Shown: positions 13,005 to 26,038, counted from the stretch's first letter. The stretch is 64,000 nucleotides of DNA from Loxodes magnus (GCA_946699065.1 CAMPDV010000059.1:744001-808000); one strand, 5' to 3'. The notes: a model not told the origin generated them from the sequence alone. Program-made: numbers and translations.

Positions 13005-13804
13005 TTTAAAGGTATTATAACCTTATTCATCTAAAGGCCAAATCAAATGACTATATCATCACCATAGTATGAAAGTAATTATCTTCATCCCTTTATCTAA
13101 GAAATAATATCAAAGGACAAAATATTAATCAACTACTGCCAGCGTTTTCCAGTATATCTTAAACAAGGTAACAAACCAGTTATGCATAGTATAAGGAGAA
13201 GATTATTTATTAAGGAGGAAGTAAAAATGAAGATTTTTAAGCTAATAAATAGGATTGCCATATCTTTCTAGTATTTCTCGCTAAATTTGTAAATTTTTAA
13301 ATAATAATTTAATTAATTGTTAAATAACCCCATTACCCTTATCCTGCTTTAATATTATTAGCATTCGCTCAATTCGTCTTTTTGTATTAATAAGAAAGAG
13401 TTAAATAAAGATTGCTAGAGTATATTATTTTTCTTTAAATATAAATTATGGCATCCTAAAGAAATCAATGCTTGCTATGTATTACTTTTTGTCATACTTA
13501 GTTAAGCTATGGATATGATAGACACATTACGTTTGAAAAAGCTTAGATATTAAAGACTCTTTTTATTGTTTATCTTACTATAATGTTCGATATGTCATTA
13601 AATATACAGAATACATATCTTTTAGTTGTTGAAGCCATTTTCAAAGCTTTTATACTTCAATTTACTATGCTCATCTATTATAAACTAATAACGCCTTTAC
13701 AAAGCTAAGAAGGATTTTATTTTTATAAAGGTACTTTTATAAGAGTAAGATTAAACTTAGTTTAAAAAGTAAATTATGGAGCTGTTATTGTCTTTAACCC
13801 TCAC
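13005..13804. other. spacer, no supported gene
   Basis: Between two minus-strand genes. A plus-strand frame from ATG 13449 stays free of TGA for about 330 codons, but most of it is antisense to the Myb gene and the rest shows no family motif, so it is not called. Confidence 0.4.
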
Positions 13805-15195
13805 TCATACAAAAAAATTCTGCTATCCAGGTAAATTGGATTTGTTTTGATAAAAGTAACTAGTCTAATTCATTCCTTAAATCATGTTTTACTATACAAT
13901 TTATGGTTATACTGGTAATACTTGCTATTAGTGTTGTAAATTCGTTTCAAAAGTCACCTATTACTGCTTTGGTATCTAAGCGTAGTTTACACTTTTATTT
14001 TAAGACTAGAAAAGACTTTACTATTATTAGTTACTGTAGTAAATAGGCTAATCTTTTTGACCTTTCTGCTGATAATTTTTATGAGATTAAAATCCTTGAT
14101 TTTAGTGCTAAACTTAAAAAGAAGGCTAAATGTTTTGCATTTCGTATTGCATTTGATTTTGATATTATGTTTAAGGTTAGTACGGGTATTTTGCTTAAGC
14201 TTAATTCTCTTTTTATTAGGTTTAAAACTGGTGAAACAGTTCAATGAATCTCTACTCACATATCTAATTGCCACAATTTTTACAACAAGCAAATTGATTC
14301 TATAAAAATTGGCAAAAGTTCAGTATGTTTTGACCTTCCTCTGTAGATAAGTTCTGTTCCACTTCTTAGGAATTGTATTCCTATTTTAGAGAAACTTATT
14401 GACTACTACTTTAGTTTTAATTGAGATACTGAGACTGAGAGATAAATGAGAATTTATTCTCAGATTTTTTCTGCTCTTCGTCATTTTGAATAATGCTCTA
14501 AGTTTGTAAATTTGCTGTATTCAACTAGGAATTAGTAGTACTTTGGTCTGGCGGAGTTTTCACTGCATTTTGATTAGTTTTTTCTTCTTATAAAGCTTCT
14601 ATATTAGAATCTTACATTTCTTTTTCCATTTTTCATAGATCTGACACAAACGGATATTGGAATCATTCATTTCCTGCTGGATAAAAACTTGAAATGATAC
14701 GGCTTTAAAATTTTTTGCAAACAAGTCCTTTGAATAGGTATCACCTTTCATGAATTACTTGACTAAGTGGACATATCTATTTTTTATTTAATGATCATTT
14801 CTTCCAGGCAGAAGAATCTTAACATCTGTTCATCTCATCTTTTCTTTTCTGCTTTTTACTATAAGAATATCTTCTTCAGGCGACCATTTGCTCCATTTGA
14901 TTTCTGGATTGAGCTTGTTATAAAATCTCTGTCTAGTCTTCAAGCGGTTTCTAACCTCTTTCCCTTAGTGAAATATTTCGTTCAAACGTTGAGAGATAAA
15001 TTTCCAAGAGATGGGTGGAGAGGACATGTTTTTCTCTTTCTCATACAGCTTTAAAAGAACTTGGTCCTCAGTCTTAGTTCATCTAGGGAAGATCTTTACT
15101 TAACCTGATTTTCCCGCTTCCTCTTTTTCTAAATCATTAGCTTCCTAATCGCTTAAATCAAGCTCCGATTTTGTTTCATTTTTAATATTCGACAT
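13805..15195 (-). CDS. Myb/SANT DNA-binding protein with two repeats
   Basis: 457 residues once a 17-nt intron is removed. Residues ~38-98 and ~101-147 are two Myb repeats: PRWTKTEDQVLLKLYEKE...SWKFISQRL...VRNRLKTRQRFY and KWSKWSPEEDILIVKSRKEK...WTDVKILLPGRNDHQIKNRY. The second has the classic W-(s)-PEED-L and GR-QIKNRY recognition helix. Trp39 and Trp122 are TGA codons, so the Myb tryptophans themselves rely on the reassignment. The C-terminal two-thirds is Gln/Asn-rich and probably disordered, with a small FACCKNCGNQICEQRF cysteine cluster. It ends at TGA 13807-13805 after QQNFFV. Likely a nuclear transcription factor or SNAPc/telobox-type binder; target sites cannot be inferred. Confidence 0.86.
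14599..14615 (-). other. 17-nt spliceosomal intron (Myb gene)
   Basis: On the minus strand GTAAGATTCTAATATAG. Splicing joins the helical end of the Myb region (EKWKKK) to QALQEEKTNQNAV and gives a single frame to the terminal TGA. Confidence 0.85.
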
Positions 15196-15938
15196 TTTTT
15201 ATAATGGAATTACGTTTTGGAGCCTTAAATTATTTTACCTTAAATTTCTGTTGAGAGTGAAATTTCTTTTTAAATTAACGGCGTTTATCTCATTCGTTTA
15301 ATTCAGTTAAAGTTAAACTTGCAATTAATTAATCATAAAAGCTGATGCCTATAATACAACTTGGTTAGTACTCTATTAGTTTGGCTGTTATTTTTTTATA
15401 GTAGTTAATTAAAAAATCATAGACTGTTAATTAATTCGTTGCTAATTGATTATTCATCTGCCTAAACGCAACATACTTTTACCTATTTACCCTTTTTTCT
15501 TTCTTATTGCTATTATTTATGCTAATTCATTTAGATTCTCGTTTTAGCTATTAATGCTTGTATCCAGAATATAAAATTAAGATTTTATTTAGATCAAGGA
15601 TTTAAGTAGAAATTCAGCTTGATTCACAAGATGTATTTTTAGAAGCTTAATCAGTGGCTAAGTAAATTTAACTTACTATCCAGTAGAAAAGAGACATTCT
15701 AACATATAAAGGTAATGTAAGTATATAAAATAGCTTTACTTACCCTTAAGAGAGTTACACTTAATCAAATGAAATTGAAGTTAGTTTGGTTAAAGAGAAA
15801 CTTAGTACTACTCTTATTATTATAATAAGTGAAAGACAGATTTTAGTAAGTAGAACCAGCTAATTCATCGAGATTCTTAAATTAATTAAAACTGAATTGA
15901 TTTACTAATTTTGATTGCTTTATCATTTATAAGTATCA
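15196..15938. other. divergent spacer, no gene recognised
   Basis: 743 bp between the divergent Myb (-) and coiled-coil (+) start codons, presumably holding both promoters. No recognisable motif was identified. Confidence 0.45.
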
Positions 15939-17138
15939 ATGAAACTTAGCCAGTCTTTAAAGTCCTTAAACTTAAAATCTTAGTTCACTCCTAGAGCTTA
16001 GCATAAGTCCCCAAATCATCTGTCTTTCCCTATTAAGAATTTTAGATCTAACTGCTTGAATGTGTAAAGCGATATTTTGAGTTTTATTTCTGATATCAAG
16101 AACTTTGAAGTTGATTCTAAACCTACTTTATACAAGGCAAATCTAGCTGTATAAGCTTTGCTTAAAATATGCAAGTAAGCTAATTAATATAGCGAAGAGA
16201 AAAGCTTATCAGATCCCCTAAAGATAATAACTTAGGAAGTGATTAGCTCTATCTTTATGAATAAAAAGGAAATTCCTTCTTATGTTCTTGAAGTTATAGA
16301 AAAGAACGATATTGATAGCTTGCTCTATGAAGGAAAATAGTTGCCCTACTTTATTGTAGCCAAGTTCTTATTCTAGATCATCTAGGATTAAAAGCTATAA
16401 AGTGCAAACCTAAGTAAAACTTATAACCAAACTATTCAGTATCTTAATGATAAAATCAAACTTCAGGAAACTCAAATCTAGACTCTTAACTCTCAACTCC
16501 AAAATGCAATCTGTAAGACTTTCAGTGAGAAAGATATTCGTACTTTAATTGAGGAAAATGCCAACCTAGTAAAAGAGAATAACATGCTTCTGTATCAAAC
16601 GGATTAGCTGGTAGAGTCCAATAAAGAGAAAGAGAGAAAGATAAACTTAATCACAAACAAAATGGAATCCTTAAAAAAGGAGAATATTTAATTGAAGAAA
16701 AAATGTGATTAGATATAAGATCAAAATAAGAAGATGCAAATAGACTTAACTAATATGAGCTTCACTAGCAGTTAATATAGACAAAGCTTTTCTAATGCCC
16801 TTATTTAGATTCATAAAGATGTAGCTCTATAAAAAGAAAATTTCAAGCAAACTCGATAGCTTGAAATCAAAAATTTTTAGCTTTCAGAAAGAGCAGCTGT
16901 TTCATTTGATGAATATACTCCTAGACCTAATTGAAAAGAATTATTCTAAGAATGCGATCTAAACTATGATGAGTAGCAGACAAGTAAGCAGAATTGCTGA
17001 TATCTGGCAAACGAATATAACAAAATCAGATAAGTTTTAAAACCAAATCTCAAGGTTAACAAGTAAAAATTTTCGGATCCTGAATCTCCTAAATCAAAGG
17101 CATCTCCCTCAAGAAAATCAACTCTTTTTAATTTGTGA
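15939..17138 (+). CDS. Coiled-coil protein, possibly TSNAXIP1-like
   Basis: 399 residues from ATG 15939 to TGA 17136-17138, no intron needed. The first ~60 residues are basic and polar. Residues ~60-160 look globular and helical (ILSFISDIKNFEVDSKPTLY, LEVIEKNDIDSLLYEGKQLP). From ~170 to 330 there is a long coiled coil (IQYLNDKIKLQETQIQTLNS, NKMESLKKENIQLKKK). Near the end comes EYTPRPNWKELFQECDL and NEYNKIRQVLKPNLKV, then a Ser-rich basic tail SPKSKASPSRKSTLFNL. Both Trp codons here (RPNW, QNCWYLA) are TGA. A TPRP-x-W motif after a coiled coil recalls TSNAXIP1-type axonemal proteins, but I hold that only weakly; otherwise it is an unassigned coiled-coil protein. Confidence 0.68.
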
Positions 17139-20100
17139 TTGTATTTCAACCTTTTCATCTCTTAATAATAACTAGCTTTGTAAAGCATTACAAAAGCTAT
17201 ATTAAAAACCTAAAAAGCTGGTATAGCTATAAAATTAATAGATTTAGTCTCTCAAAATTAGCATTCCTATGCTTTAATTATTATAATACCTTATATCGAT
17301 TTAGCAGTTGATAGACTGAATACTACACATAGATTGATAAGAAGATAATGGATTAGAATTATTCTAAGATTCAAAGAAATTTACTAAAGTAAATTAATTC
17401 AACTTCAAAGTGCTACTAAAGCTAAAATCATTTTAAAAAACATAGTTTATTTTTACACCTTGCAATACTGAGTAAAGCTACTCAACTATAATATTGAGAG
17501 ACATTTAGATAATCTTTGAAGACATAAGTCTATTAAACACAGAAAGTAAGAAATATATAAATAAAAGCTTCTTTAAAAAGATTCTTTCCCCAAATATACA
17601 GATTTAATATATACTATTCCTCATTTTAGCAATAAATCTAATAATTATAAGTAAGTTTTTTGATATATAATAAGTAGCTAGTACTAGAGGTATTATTATA
17701 CGATTTATTCACTTAATTTAGTACTATTAGCTATCTATTTTTTAAAGAAGAGTAAAGTATTTTGCTATTATATGAGTTTTCAATTATCATGAGTAATTAT
17801 ATAAAGGGAGCTATTTAAGTCTTATTTATAATTTAGAAAGCTTAAACAAGTGTTACTATATAAGCATTAATGTTAGGAGATCTAAGTTAATCTGACTAAT
17901 ACTTCATACACTGAAGATTTGAAGTTAATAGGCATCTTAATTAGTACAAAGTTTATTAGCTTAATAGCCAAACGGAGTTTACATAAACTAGTAAGTGATG
18001 CTTGTTAAAGTAGATTATAAGAATCTAAGGCTTTATGCTCAGAATACTTCAATAAATATTAATTCAAGTCTTTTGCTTGCTTTTATTAAATGTCCTGTTT
18101 TTTATTCTTTCAAATCTCCAGCAAAGACTTTTTTTAGTTTTTTAAAAGAAATTAAATGGCTGAATGGCTTTATTATCTTAAAGAAATGTTAAGCTAGCCT
18201 ACAGTAGCAACTTTCCTATTAAGCATGAATTTAAAGCCTTAAAAAGAAGAGATAAAAGTAAGAACTAGAAGGATATAGGAATATAATCATACTAATTCTA
18301 AACAAGCGATAATATGAATAAAGTGAAAAAGATATAAATTATTTATCTTCTTCTAGAATCTTTTTATAAGCTTACAATATTAATAACTATCACTTATTTC
18401 TTAGTTATTATATTTAAAATCAGCTCAACGATCTCGTAAATTGATATTTGCAAATAATAAAATTAAGACTCGAAAGGATTTATCTTATAAAGAGCTCAGA
18501 TTATCACATATAATAGATATTTACTATAGTTTAATTAGAAATAGTAATGTAAGCTAAAGAAGAATTATAAAAGCAGGCTAATAATCTAATACCCTTATCC
18601 TTCATACTTATTAAAAGATCATTTAATTTAAATCCGCTATCCTTCCTAGCAGAGCTGCTTATTAAATAATTACTCTCTCATTTATTCTAAAATTAATTCA
18701 AACTAGTATTTAATTACTTTTTCATCTATTATTTCTACCTTAAATTTAGGATATAAGTAAGGTAAGGAAGGATTAGCAAATAAGGTTCTTAATATTAATC
18801 TAGCATTGATTCCTTTATTCTTAAGTAGTGCTTTAAGATTATATGTTTCTACTATTTATGATTATCTATATCCAATAACCTTTGTATAGCTATATACTAC
18901 TCATTCTAATTTTTTTAGATAAGAAATTAAAAACTTATGAAATAATTTTGCTTGAAAGCTCTGCATATAAGAGGAAGTTAAATACAGAAGAGAACGAGGA
19001 AGAGGGGAAATATTTAATAATTTAAGAATTAAAAGTATTTGATGCTATCTCTAAAATAAAGCAAGCTTACTTATTACTTTTTAGAGATATTCAAGGTTAA
19101 TATACAACTAACAGCCTTTAAGTTACTAAAGTTTCTTTGTAATATATTTATGATATCTAAGTTATTAGACTAAACGTTAGTAAATATTTTGAAAATATAA
19201 GATTATAAATGCAAAGCTCACTTAATACTAAAGTTCTAGACAATTATAATATAGAAGTAAATGTAACTAAATAGTTTATCAAAGAATCTAATTTATTAAT
19301 ATCTACTTCAATAAACTTTATGAAAGTTCATAAACCATTAATTTAATAACCAACCTTTACTAGGTTCACTAAATTCATAAGTAGCTCTTTTATTTATATT
19401 AAAGTGCAATGTTATCATAGATTATTAGAAACCTATAACATCATCATAGTTATTTAGCTTGCTTGGCTAATTGGAAATTATAATGGATATTTCATAAAAG
19501 AATGGCTTTTTATTCTATAGATATTTAGCTTTTATTTCCATAATAAATCCCAATCTTAAGACTAATATTTATATCTTTAAGCTACTAATGTTCTTTTTCT
19601 ACCTTTAAATAAACATTTCTTTTATAATGTACTATCCAAGTTATTTTATAGATATGCTACCAACTATACGTTTACTGTAAAAATATAAGCAAGATATTGA
19701 ATTAATAATTAAAGTTAACAATAATAAGCTTGCTTATGTTTCAAATGCTAATGACTATAAAAAGTGAACTAAATATTTAATTTAAATTACTTGCTAGAGC
19801 TTATTAATACTCTCATATCTTAGATCTCTCTTAAATTACTTTAACTATATCATTTCCTTCCTTTAACGCATATAAAGTTTTATATATTAAATGCTATTAT
19901 GCTTTATAGATCAAAATTTTAAATTCTCGTACCGCTTTTTAAGGCATTTATATCATTAATTTCGCTTAAAAATAACCCAGAAAAGTGCTGATTGAAGAAA
20001 AAATATAAGATCAAGAAGGTTAAATTGGTTACCTAGAATATTGTCAATAAGATGATAAGAAAAGTAAAGGATTTTCAAAGTTGTTCTCTTATAGAACTAA

Positions 20101-20140
20101 AACTTTAATGATAAATAATGGTTTGGAAAGTGTAAGAACA
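17139..20140. other. gene desert of about 3 kb
   Basis: The longest stretch without a supported gene. Base composition is extremely A+T-rich on both strands, and short standard frames here (for example 17995-18192 plus) have no conserved or biased composition. No terminal repeats, transposase motifs or tandem arrays were seen. Confidence 0.5.
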
Positions 20141-21223
20141 TCACCAATCAGTTAAAAGGTATAGTATATAACTAATTATCTTTGGTTTTTCAATAAGCTA
20201 TTATTATTGCATTTATATATTTATGCAATCAAAGTAGATACTCTGCTTTGTGATAATGAGATTTGGAAAGTTTAAACTTAAATATCTAAACTATGTTAAA
20301 GTATACAATTTAAGATAATTACTAGAAGTTAATAAGTGAGAATAATCCATCAATAAAGTTAAATTATCTATCTAAAATTTAATTAATTTAATTACAAGTG
20401 ACTAGCTTCTCAATAAAGTAACTTGATAAATTATTAAGACAGATAGAAAAGTAATAAACATAATAATAGCTACTAATTATTCTCCTTTATCTTACTGATC
20501 TGCATTTTTAGGACTATTTATAGATATCTAAAGTATCTCTTAAAATTTATTCTTCCATACCATTTTAAAAGTATAATAGCACTTATCTATTTTCTCATAC
20601 TTTTAATTTAGTTCGCTGATTTTTAACTTATTAATATTTATAATTTAAAGGCTTTAATACTTTTAAAGAAAGAGTTCTGTATAACTATTTGCTTTAATGA
20701 GAAAATAGCTATTATTTTAATAAGAATTAAGCATTGTAATGGGAAGATAGTATGAAAGCTTTAATTATTGATGTACAGAAATTAAGTTTTAAATAAAAGC
20801 ATACGTTCTATCCCTTTTCCCATAAATTCCATGAGTCTTAGTGTTTTGATACATTCCTGTATCATCTTATTATAAAGGCATATCACTGATTTAACTCTCT
20901 AACGCTTTTCCTTCATATTCTAGTTTCAAAGTATTAGACTTTTAAAGATGAGGTCTATTAGAAGATTTCCACATCTCGGCTTGTTTTCTTAGATCTTCTT
21001 CCTTTTCAAGTTCGTTACAATTATTATAAAAGACTTCCTTTAGATAAGCAAAATCATCATTATCTTAATTTAAATTATCCAGACTAAGAATTTGCTCAGT
21101 ATTGAATAATGTTTTTCCCTAATTATCCTTAATCATTATTTCATTTCCCATTGCTATTATATGAACATGCTCCTTGCAATATACTTTATTGCTTTTCTTT
21201 TTCTTGCTTAATTGTTTTCCCAT
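20141..21223 (-). CDS. Hypothetical protein; 3' end uncertain
   Basis: The frame from ATG 21223 gives a protein-like first ~150 residues: MGKQLSKKKKSNKVYCKEHV, IIAMGNEIMIKDNQGKTLF, FAYLKEVFYNNCNELEKEED, WKSSNRPHLQKSNTLKLEYE, MYQNTKTHGIYGKRDRTYAF. I do not recognise the family. After about position 20780 the composition becomes like intergenic DNA, yet the first in-frame TGA is only at 20143-20141 and there is no TGA in any minus-strand frame between about 20825 and 20598. The real end may be near 20780 at a TAA used as stop, or an unusual exon may follow. The gene is divergent from the kleisin gene, with 239 bp between start codons, which suggests a shared promoter region. Treat coordinates below 20780 as provisional. 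Confidence 0.5.
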
Positions 21224-21462
21224 TAATTACTTTAAATGTGAAATAAGAGTTTAAACTATAAGCCTGACACTCTATTATAAATAACTAACAATCTAGCCCA
21301 TTTTGCTTAAATATAAAAAGGGTTTAGATATAAAAGGATAGCTGAAGGTAGAGATAAGATAGTAGTAGGTGAGGTAGAAAGGGAAGAGATAAGAGAAGAG
21401 TAGAAGCAAAAAAGTAAGAATTTTTAATTGTTAAACATATTTAATAAATAATTTGCAAATTC

Positions 21463-24400
21463 ATGGCAAACTAAGACGCTCTTGACCTTATTTATAAATC
21501 CAAACTTAAAACCGTTTGAACTGCCGCGCACTGGTAAGATAAACTTAAAAAACAAGACTGGATTGAAGTTTCTATTCCTGAGTAGATTGAGGAAATTGAA
21601 GAAAACCCCTGAATCCATATTAGAATTGGATCTCATTTACTGGTTGGCTTGGTAAGGATGCTAGATAAGTAGATATTCTTCGTACTGTCTGATAGTGAAA
21701 AACTTCTGCATTCGCTAAACTAGCAGAGGTTAATTGACCAATAGTTATAGAAGGAGATCACTGAAAAATTCCATAAACCTAGAAAAAATGAAAGACCTCA
21801 GCAAAAATCAATTCAGGACGAAAAAGGAGAATTAGTCGAAGAGAAGCCTAAGAAAAAGAGGAAGCTAAATAATGCATCGAAGAAGGAAGAGTCTAAACAA
21901 AATAAAACGAAATCCTAATTACTTGAAGAATGCTCCGATTTTTCAGACGTAGAAGAGACCATAAAGTAATGCTAGCAAGAAGTTTAGATACCTCTTGAAG
22001 CCATTACTGATAAGGAGCTGATTATAGTACTTAAAAAGAACTTTTTCGTAGCAAGACCTGAAGATATCTAACTTTAAGAAAATCCCAGAATAGGGTAATA
22101 AAATAATATGATGTAGCATGAAGAGTAGAGATAAGATCATATTGAAATATCATCCTAATTCTAGAACGATCTATAGGATGCTGAAAATAAGATTAAAATT
22201 GAAGAAAATAAAAAATAGCATATCGAATAGCTCAGACTGTAGTTATTGTAGAGGAAAGAGGAACAAATGAAGTTGCATCAGCAGAAGCTGGAAGAGCAGA
22301 GAAAAAAATAGCAAGCTGAAGTTATAGTTGACTTTTAACCTATTTCTGCTTAGTAATCTCCTTAGCTGAACTAAAATGAAGACTATGTTGAAATATTTGA
22401 GGAAGATTAATCAGGCTTTTATGAAGCGGAAATGAGTGAATATGGTTAGATGTAGATGGTTTCATAGGATAAATGTGATTACAGTATTAAGAGCTAAAAA
22501 AGTTGTAATCAAAACTTTGAAGAAGAAGAGATTTAGTCAAGAAACTAGAATCAAATGATCCCCTAAGACCTTAAATAGCAAGAAGAGATATCATAATTTG
22601 GTAATTAAACTCCAAATATAGAATACGCGCAAATCGAATAAAACATAGTAGAGTCAATTGGTCCATAATTCTAAAACTAGCAGCATGTTGTGAACTATGC
22701 TTAGAGGTAAGATACTCAGCAAACTGATAATGATCATATTAATGAATAGAGAAGGGAAGAGTTTTTAGTAGAACTAGACGTTTAGGATATTGATTGCAAT
22801 TATAATCAAGACTAAATCTTAACGCCTTAATACTCTGACACTAATAGTGATTTTAGAAGTGCAAGTGTACAAGTATAAAATGAAAACAGCAATTAATAAA
22901 ACAATAATCCATTAGAATAGTAACTAGAGATTATTCATTCTTAACCCTAAAACCTTAGCATCAGTAGAGTAAATTAATCAAGCTAAGAGTTTTCGCAAAG
23001 TATTGGAAGTTTAAATAACTAAAAAAGTGAAAATACATAAAAAGTGTAAACTAATCCACAATAAGAAGCAAATTAGATTACTTTAGAAAAAATTGACTAA
23101 TAAGTGCCAGAAATCGTTAATTAAAATGAAAAATCTAATGAATAGCCTGATACTGCAGAAGAGTCACAATCTGGAAATTCCTATGATAGAAGTGCAGAAA
23201 GTAGCTAAGAAAGATGGGGTTTAGCTTTCATGTCTTATAATCCGGATGTTACGATTTGTTCAGAATTGAATAATAAAGTTGCGCATAAAGAACAAATATC
23301 ATAAGAAGATTAAAGAAAGGGGGAAATAAATCAAGTTTAATTAAGCAATGAAAATATATCTTCAAATTAATCTATAAACTATGAAGTAACTTAAGAATAA
23401 ACTACTGAAGAATAATAAAAAGTTGATTAATCCTGCTCTACCGTTTAAGACTAAAACGAAAACGATCAAAATTGCTTATTCGTAGAGATTTCAAACAGTA
23501 AAAAAAGAAATTACGAAGAAACGATAGAAAGGAAATAGAAAATGAAAGATAAAGACGTATAATAACTTGAGGAAGAGGATATATACTTATCAAAGGACTG
23601 TAGAAAGAAATAAAAAATTACTAACGAAATATTAGAGATAAACTAGGATAATTTAGAGGATGAGAGTATAGTAAATCCTCTTATGCCTAATAAAATAATC
23701 CTTAACGTTCATACGATAGTTAGACGATACTAAGAAAATTTAAAAAAAGCTAATCAAATCAAGGATACAGGAAATTAAAAGCAGCAATAGAAGACTAACA
23801 ATCTTTAGAGTTAGAAAAGTTAACTTGAGTAAAAGCATGATGCCTATCTTTAATAAATAGTGTAGATAATGAAGCAAAGAATCAAAGAAAGTTAAGATAA
23901 TCAAGATATGCAAGAAACTGAGATAAGAGCAAATAGTACGTAAAATGACTAAAGTCAATTAAATGAAAATGAAAATTAGCTTGAAGGACAGGACAATCAA
24001 AGATAAGAACAACATAAGATCTCAGAAAATTCTCAAGATGAATCGTAAAATTAACCAATGGAAATTGAGCCTATTAACTAGAATAACGAATAAATTTTAG
24101 AAAATGTAGACAATTAAGAAAATGCCTAAACTGCTTAAGTTAATTAAAACTAGTAAGAAAATAATGGTGAAAATGTTCTTTAAAAGGAGAGCACTCCATA
24201 AAATATCTAAATTGAGTAATAAAATTGCATGCAAGAAAATAGCGATTAAATGGATATTGAAATTTAGCCGTAAAATTAAAGAAATGTAATGTAAGTTTAA
24301 TAAAGCGTTAGTAATGAAAATCTTTAAACATCTCAAGCTTCTTAAATAGTACCTGGAAGCCCAACTATGAATACCTATAAGCAATAAGAAATGTAGACTA

Positions 24401-25425
24401 TTAAAAACCAAGTTCAAGATATAGAATATTAGGATTAAAGGCTAAAGGATGATGTAGAGGAATAGCTGCAAACTTCTCAAGGATACCAAAATTTCTCTTA
24501 AAATGCTAGCCCAGCTAAAACAAATGAAGGATAATAAGCAATTTTAGATATTTAGATAAGTGGAGCCAACAAAAATATTAATTATTTACTTAACTAGAGG
24601 GATCAAGAATGAATTTTAGAAGAGTTATCAGAAGAGTAAGTGAGCTATTAGTAATGGTATGAATTGTAGTACTTCAACTACTTTACAACAAATGAAAATG
24701 AAGATTAATAAATCTTCAGTTAAATATTGAATCAGGAAAATAAAGTAAATGGTTATGAGTCCGAGATATTTATGAGCGACAATTAAGATACAATTAAATA
24801 TTAGGAAGAATTATCTGAATGCTCTTAAGAATCTAATCAATGGATTGAACAAGAATTTAATAAGATGACTGAATGTGAAACGATTGATTACAATATCACT
24901 GAGGACAAGAAAAAGAAAAGAAAAAGAGTGCACGAAAGTAACAAATTGAGTGAAAGAGCCTAAAAAATGCTCAATCTACTTATAAAAGTAAATGAAAGCA
25001 AGTAAGGGAAAAAAGTGACTTACAACCGTGTTACTAAAAGAATTCCTATTAATCAACAAGCTATTGGTTTCTACGAGCTTTTGGTTCTTTAGTTCAATGA
25101 TAAAATAGAGCTAACTTAGACTAATAAGCAGGCGTTTGGAAACCTAGATGTAAAATTTAAGTAAATTTAATATTTCGATCCTTTTAATTAATCTATATCT
25201 TAAAAATTATTTATCATTAATAATCTTATTTTATTACCTCTATGGCTATCTTATTAAGTAAGAAATACAGAATTTACTAGAGTGGTAAAGCTTCAAGTAA
25301 ATTTAATCGCTTATAAATACTATTTTTACTCTCGATCCACTTTTTTATCAAACTATCTTTATCTCTTTTATATATCACAATATAAATTTAGAAATTATGG
25401 ACCGAACGCTTATTACTTCAATTGA
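21463..25425 (+). CDS. RAD21: Cohesin kleisin subunit, RAD21/SCC1/REC8 family
   Basis: This encodes the cohesin clasp protein that bridges the SMC heads and is cut to release sister chromatids. The N-terminal domain (residues ~8-85) reads IYKSKLKTVWTAAHWQDKL, IEVSIPEQIEEIEENPW, then IRIGSHLLVGLVRMLDKQIF, the SMC3-binding pattern (WxAAHWxxKL, GHLLLGVVRIY) of SCC1. The C-terminal winged helix lies at about 1167-1235: AQKMLNLLIKVNESKQGKKV and IGFYELLVLQFNDKIELTQ. The ~1,050 residues between are Gln/Asn/Glu-rich, largely through TAA/TAG codons, and much longer than in animal RAD21. Start ATG 21463. The winged helix ends near 25185, but no TGA occurs in any plus frame until 25423-25425, so the last ~78 codons are doubtful. 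Mitotic versus meiotic (REC8) identity cannot be decided. Confidence 0.86.
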
Positions 25426-25505
25426 TATAATAAACTAAAAAATAAGAAAGTGAATAATTAGAGTAGAAGGTTTAAATATGTGATTTAATCATAATTATGA
25501 ATGAA

Positions 25506-26038
25506 TCAGAATTTTAGGAGATTAGGGAACTGTCCCTTTCTTATTATAAAAGGATTTCTCAAGTTTCTTTACATTAATTTGTTTCCTTCTAAACTTGCTA
25601 ATATTTTAGCATCAACTGCATTCTGCTTTTCTTTTCTTTCTTATGGAATTTTTTTCGCTTTTTTTTCAATTATATTATATTCTATTCTTCAGATTTAGCT
25701 TCTAGCCTTTTAAAATATTTGTCTTATATATCAACTTGCAATTCACCAACATTTAGAAATGTTGAATTGGGCTATATTTCATTCTATTTTACTCTAAGCA
25801 AAGGTACTTCATTTACTTTAAATACATCTGTGACAAGAATTCCTCCGTTGGCAAGATTTTTGAGATAAACTACTCTCTTTCCTTCAAATTTTCCAGATAA
25901 CAATGCAAAAATTTAACCAGGCTTTAGATCTGTTCTCGATTCTGGAATTTTCTTAATTCTAGAAGTTATTGTAACATCTTATGTAGGATACCACTTTTTT
26001 CCCAATTTTATTATGACTGACTAATTATATTTACCTTT
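25506..26038 (-). CDS. RPL6: Ribosomal protein eL6; frame break and open 5' end
   Basis: Large-subunit ribosomal protein eL6. Motifs in order: [93 protein letters not shown], and the C-terminal [11 protein letters not shown] before TGA 25508-25506, all matching yeast/human eL6. The frame breaks once: the N-terminal two-thirds and the C-terminal third are in different phases, and the switch falls at two A-runs (8 A and 7 A on the minus strand, about 25644-25665). One missing A would repair it; no GT-AG intron fits. The start is not resolved. Yeast RPL6 begins shortly before WYPSEDV, so a short first exon upstream of 26038 is likely. Convergent with the kleisin gene. Confidence 0.85.

Noticed and set aside
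13987..14292. Standard-code 101-codon frame on the minus strand
   Set aside because: Same region as the Myb gene but in the wrong phase; the Gln-rich phase continues on both sides.
13449..14448. A plus-strand frame of ~330 codons without TGA, hydrophobic, beginning MASQRNQCLLC
   Set aside because: Most of it is antisense to the Gln-rich part of the Myb gene, whose minus frame is continuous to a proper TGA and joined by a clean 17-nt intron. The first 118 codons show no family motif.
14030..14600. Plus-strand frame reading DNFYEIKILDFSAK and similar, at first taken for a gene
   Set aside because: It is the complement of TAA/TAG-rich Gln codons of the Myb gene; the minus reading has the expected Q/N-rich composition and stop.
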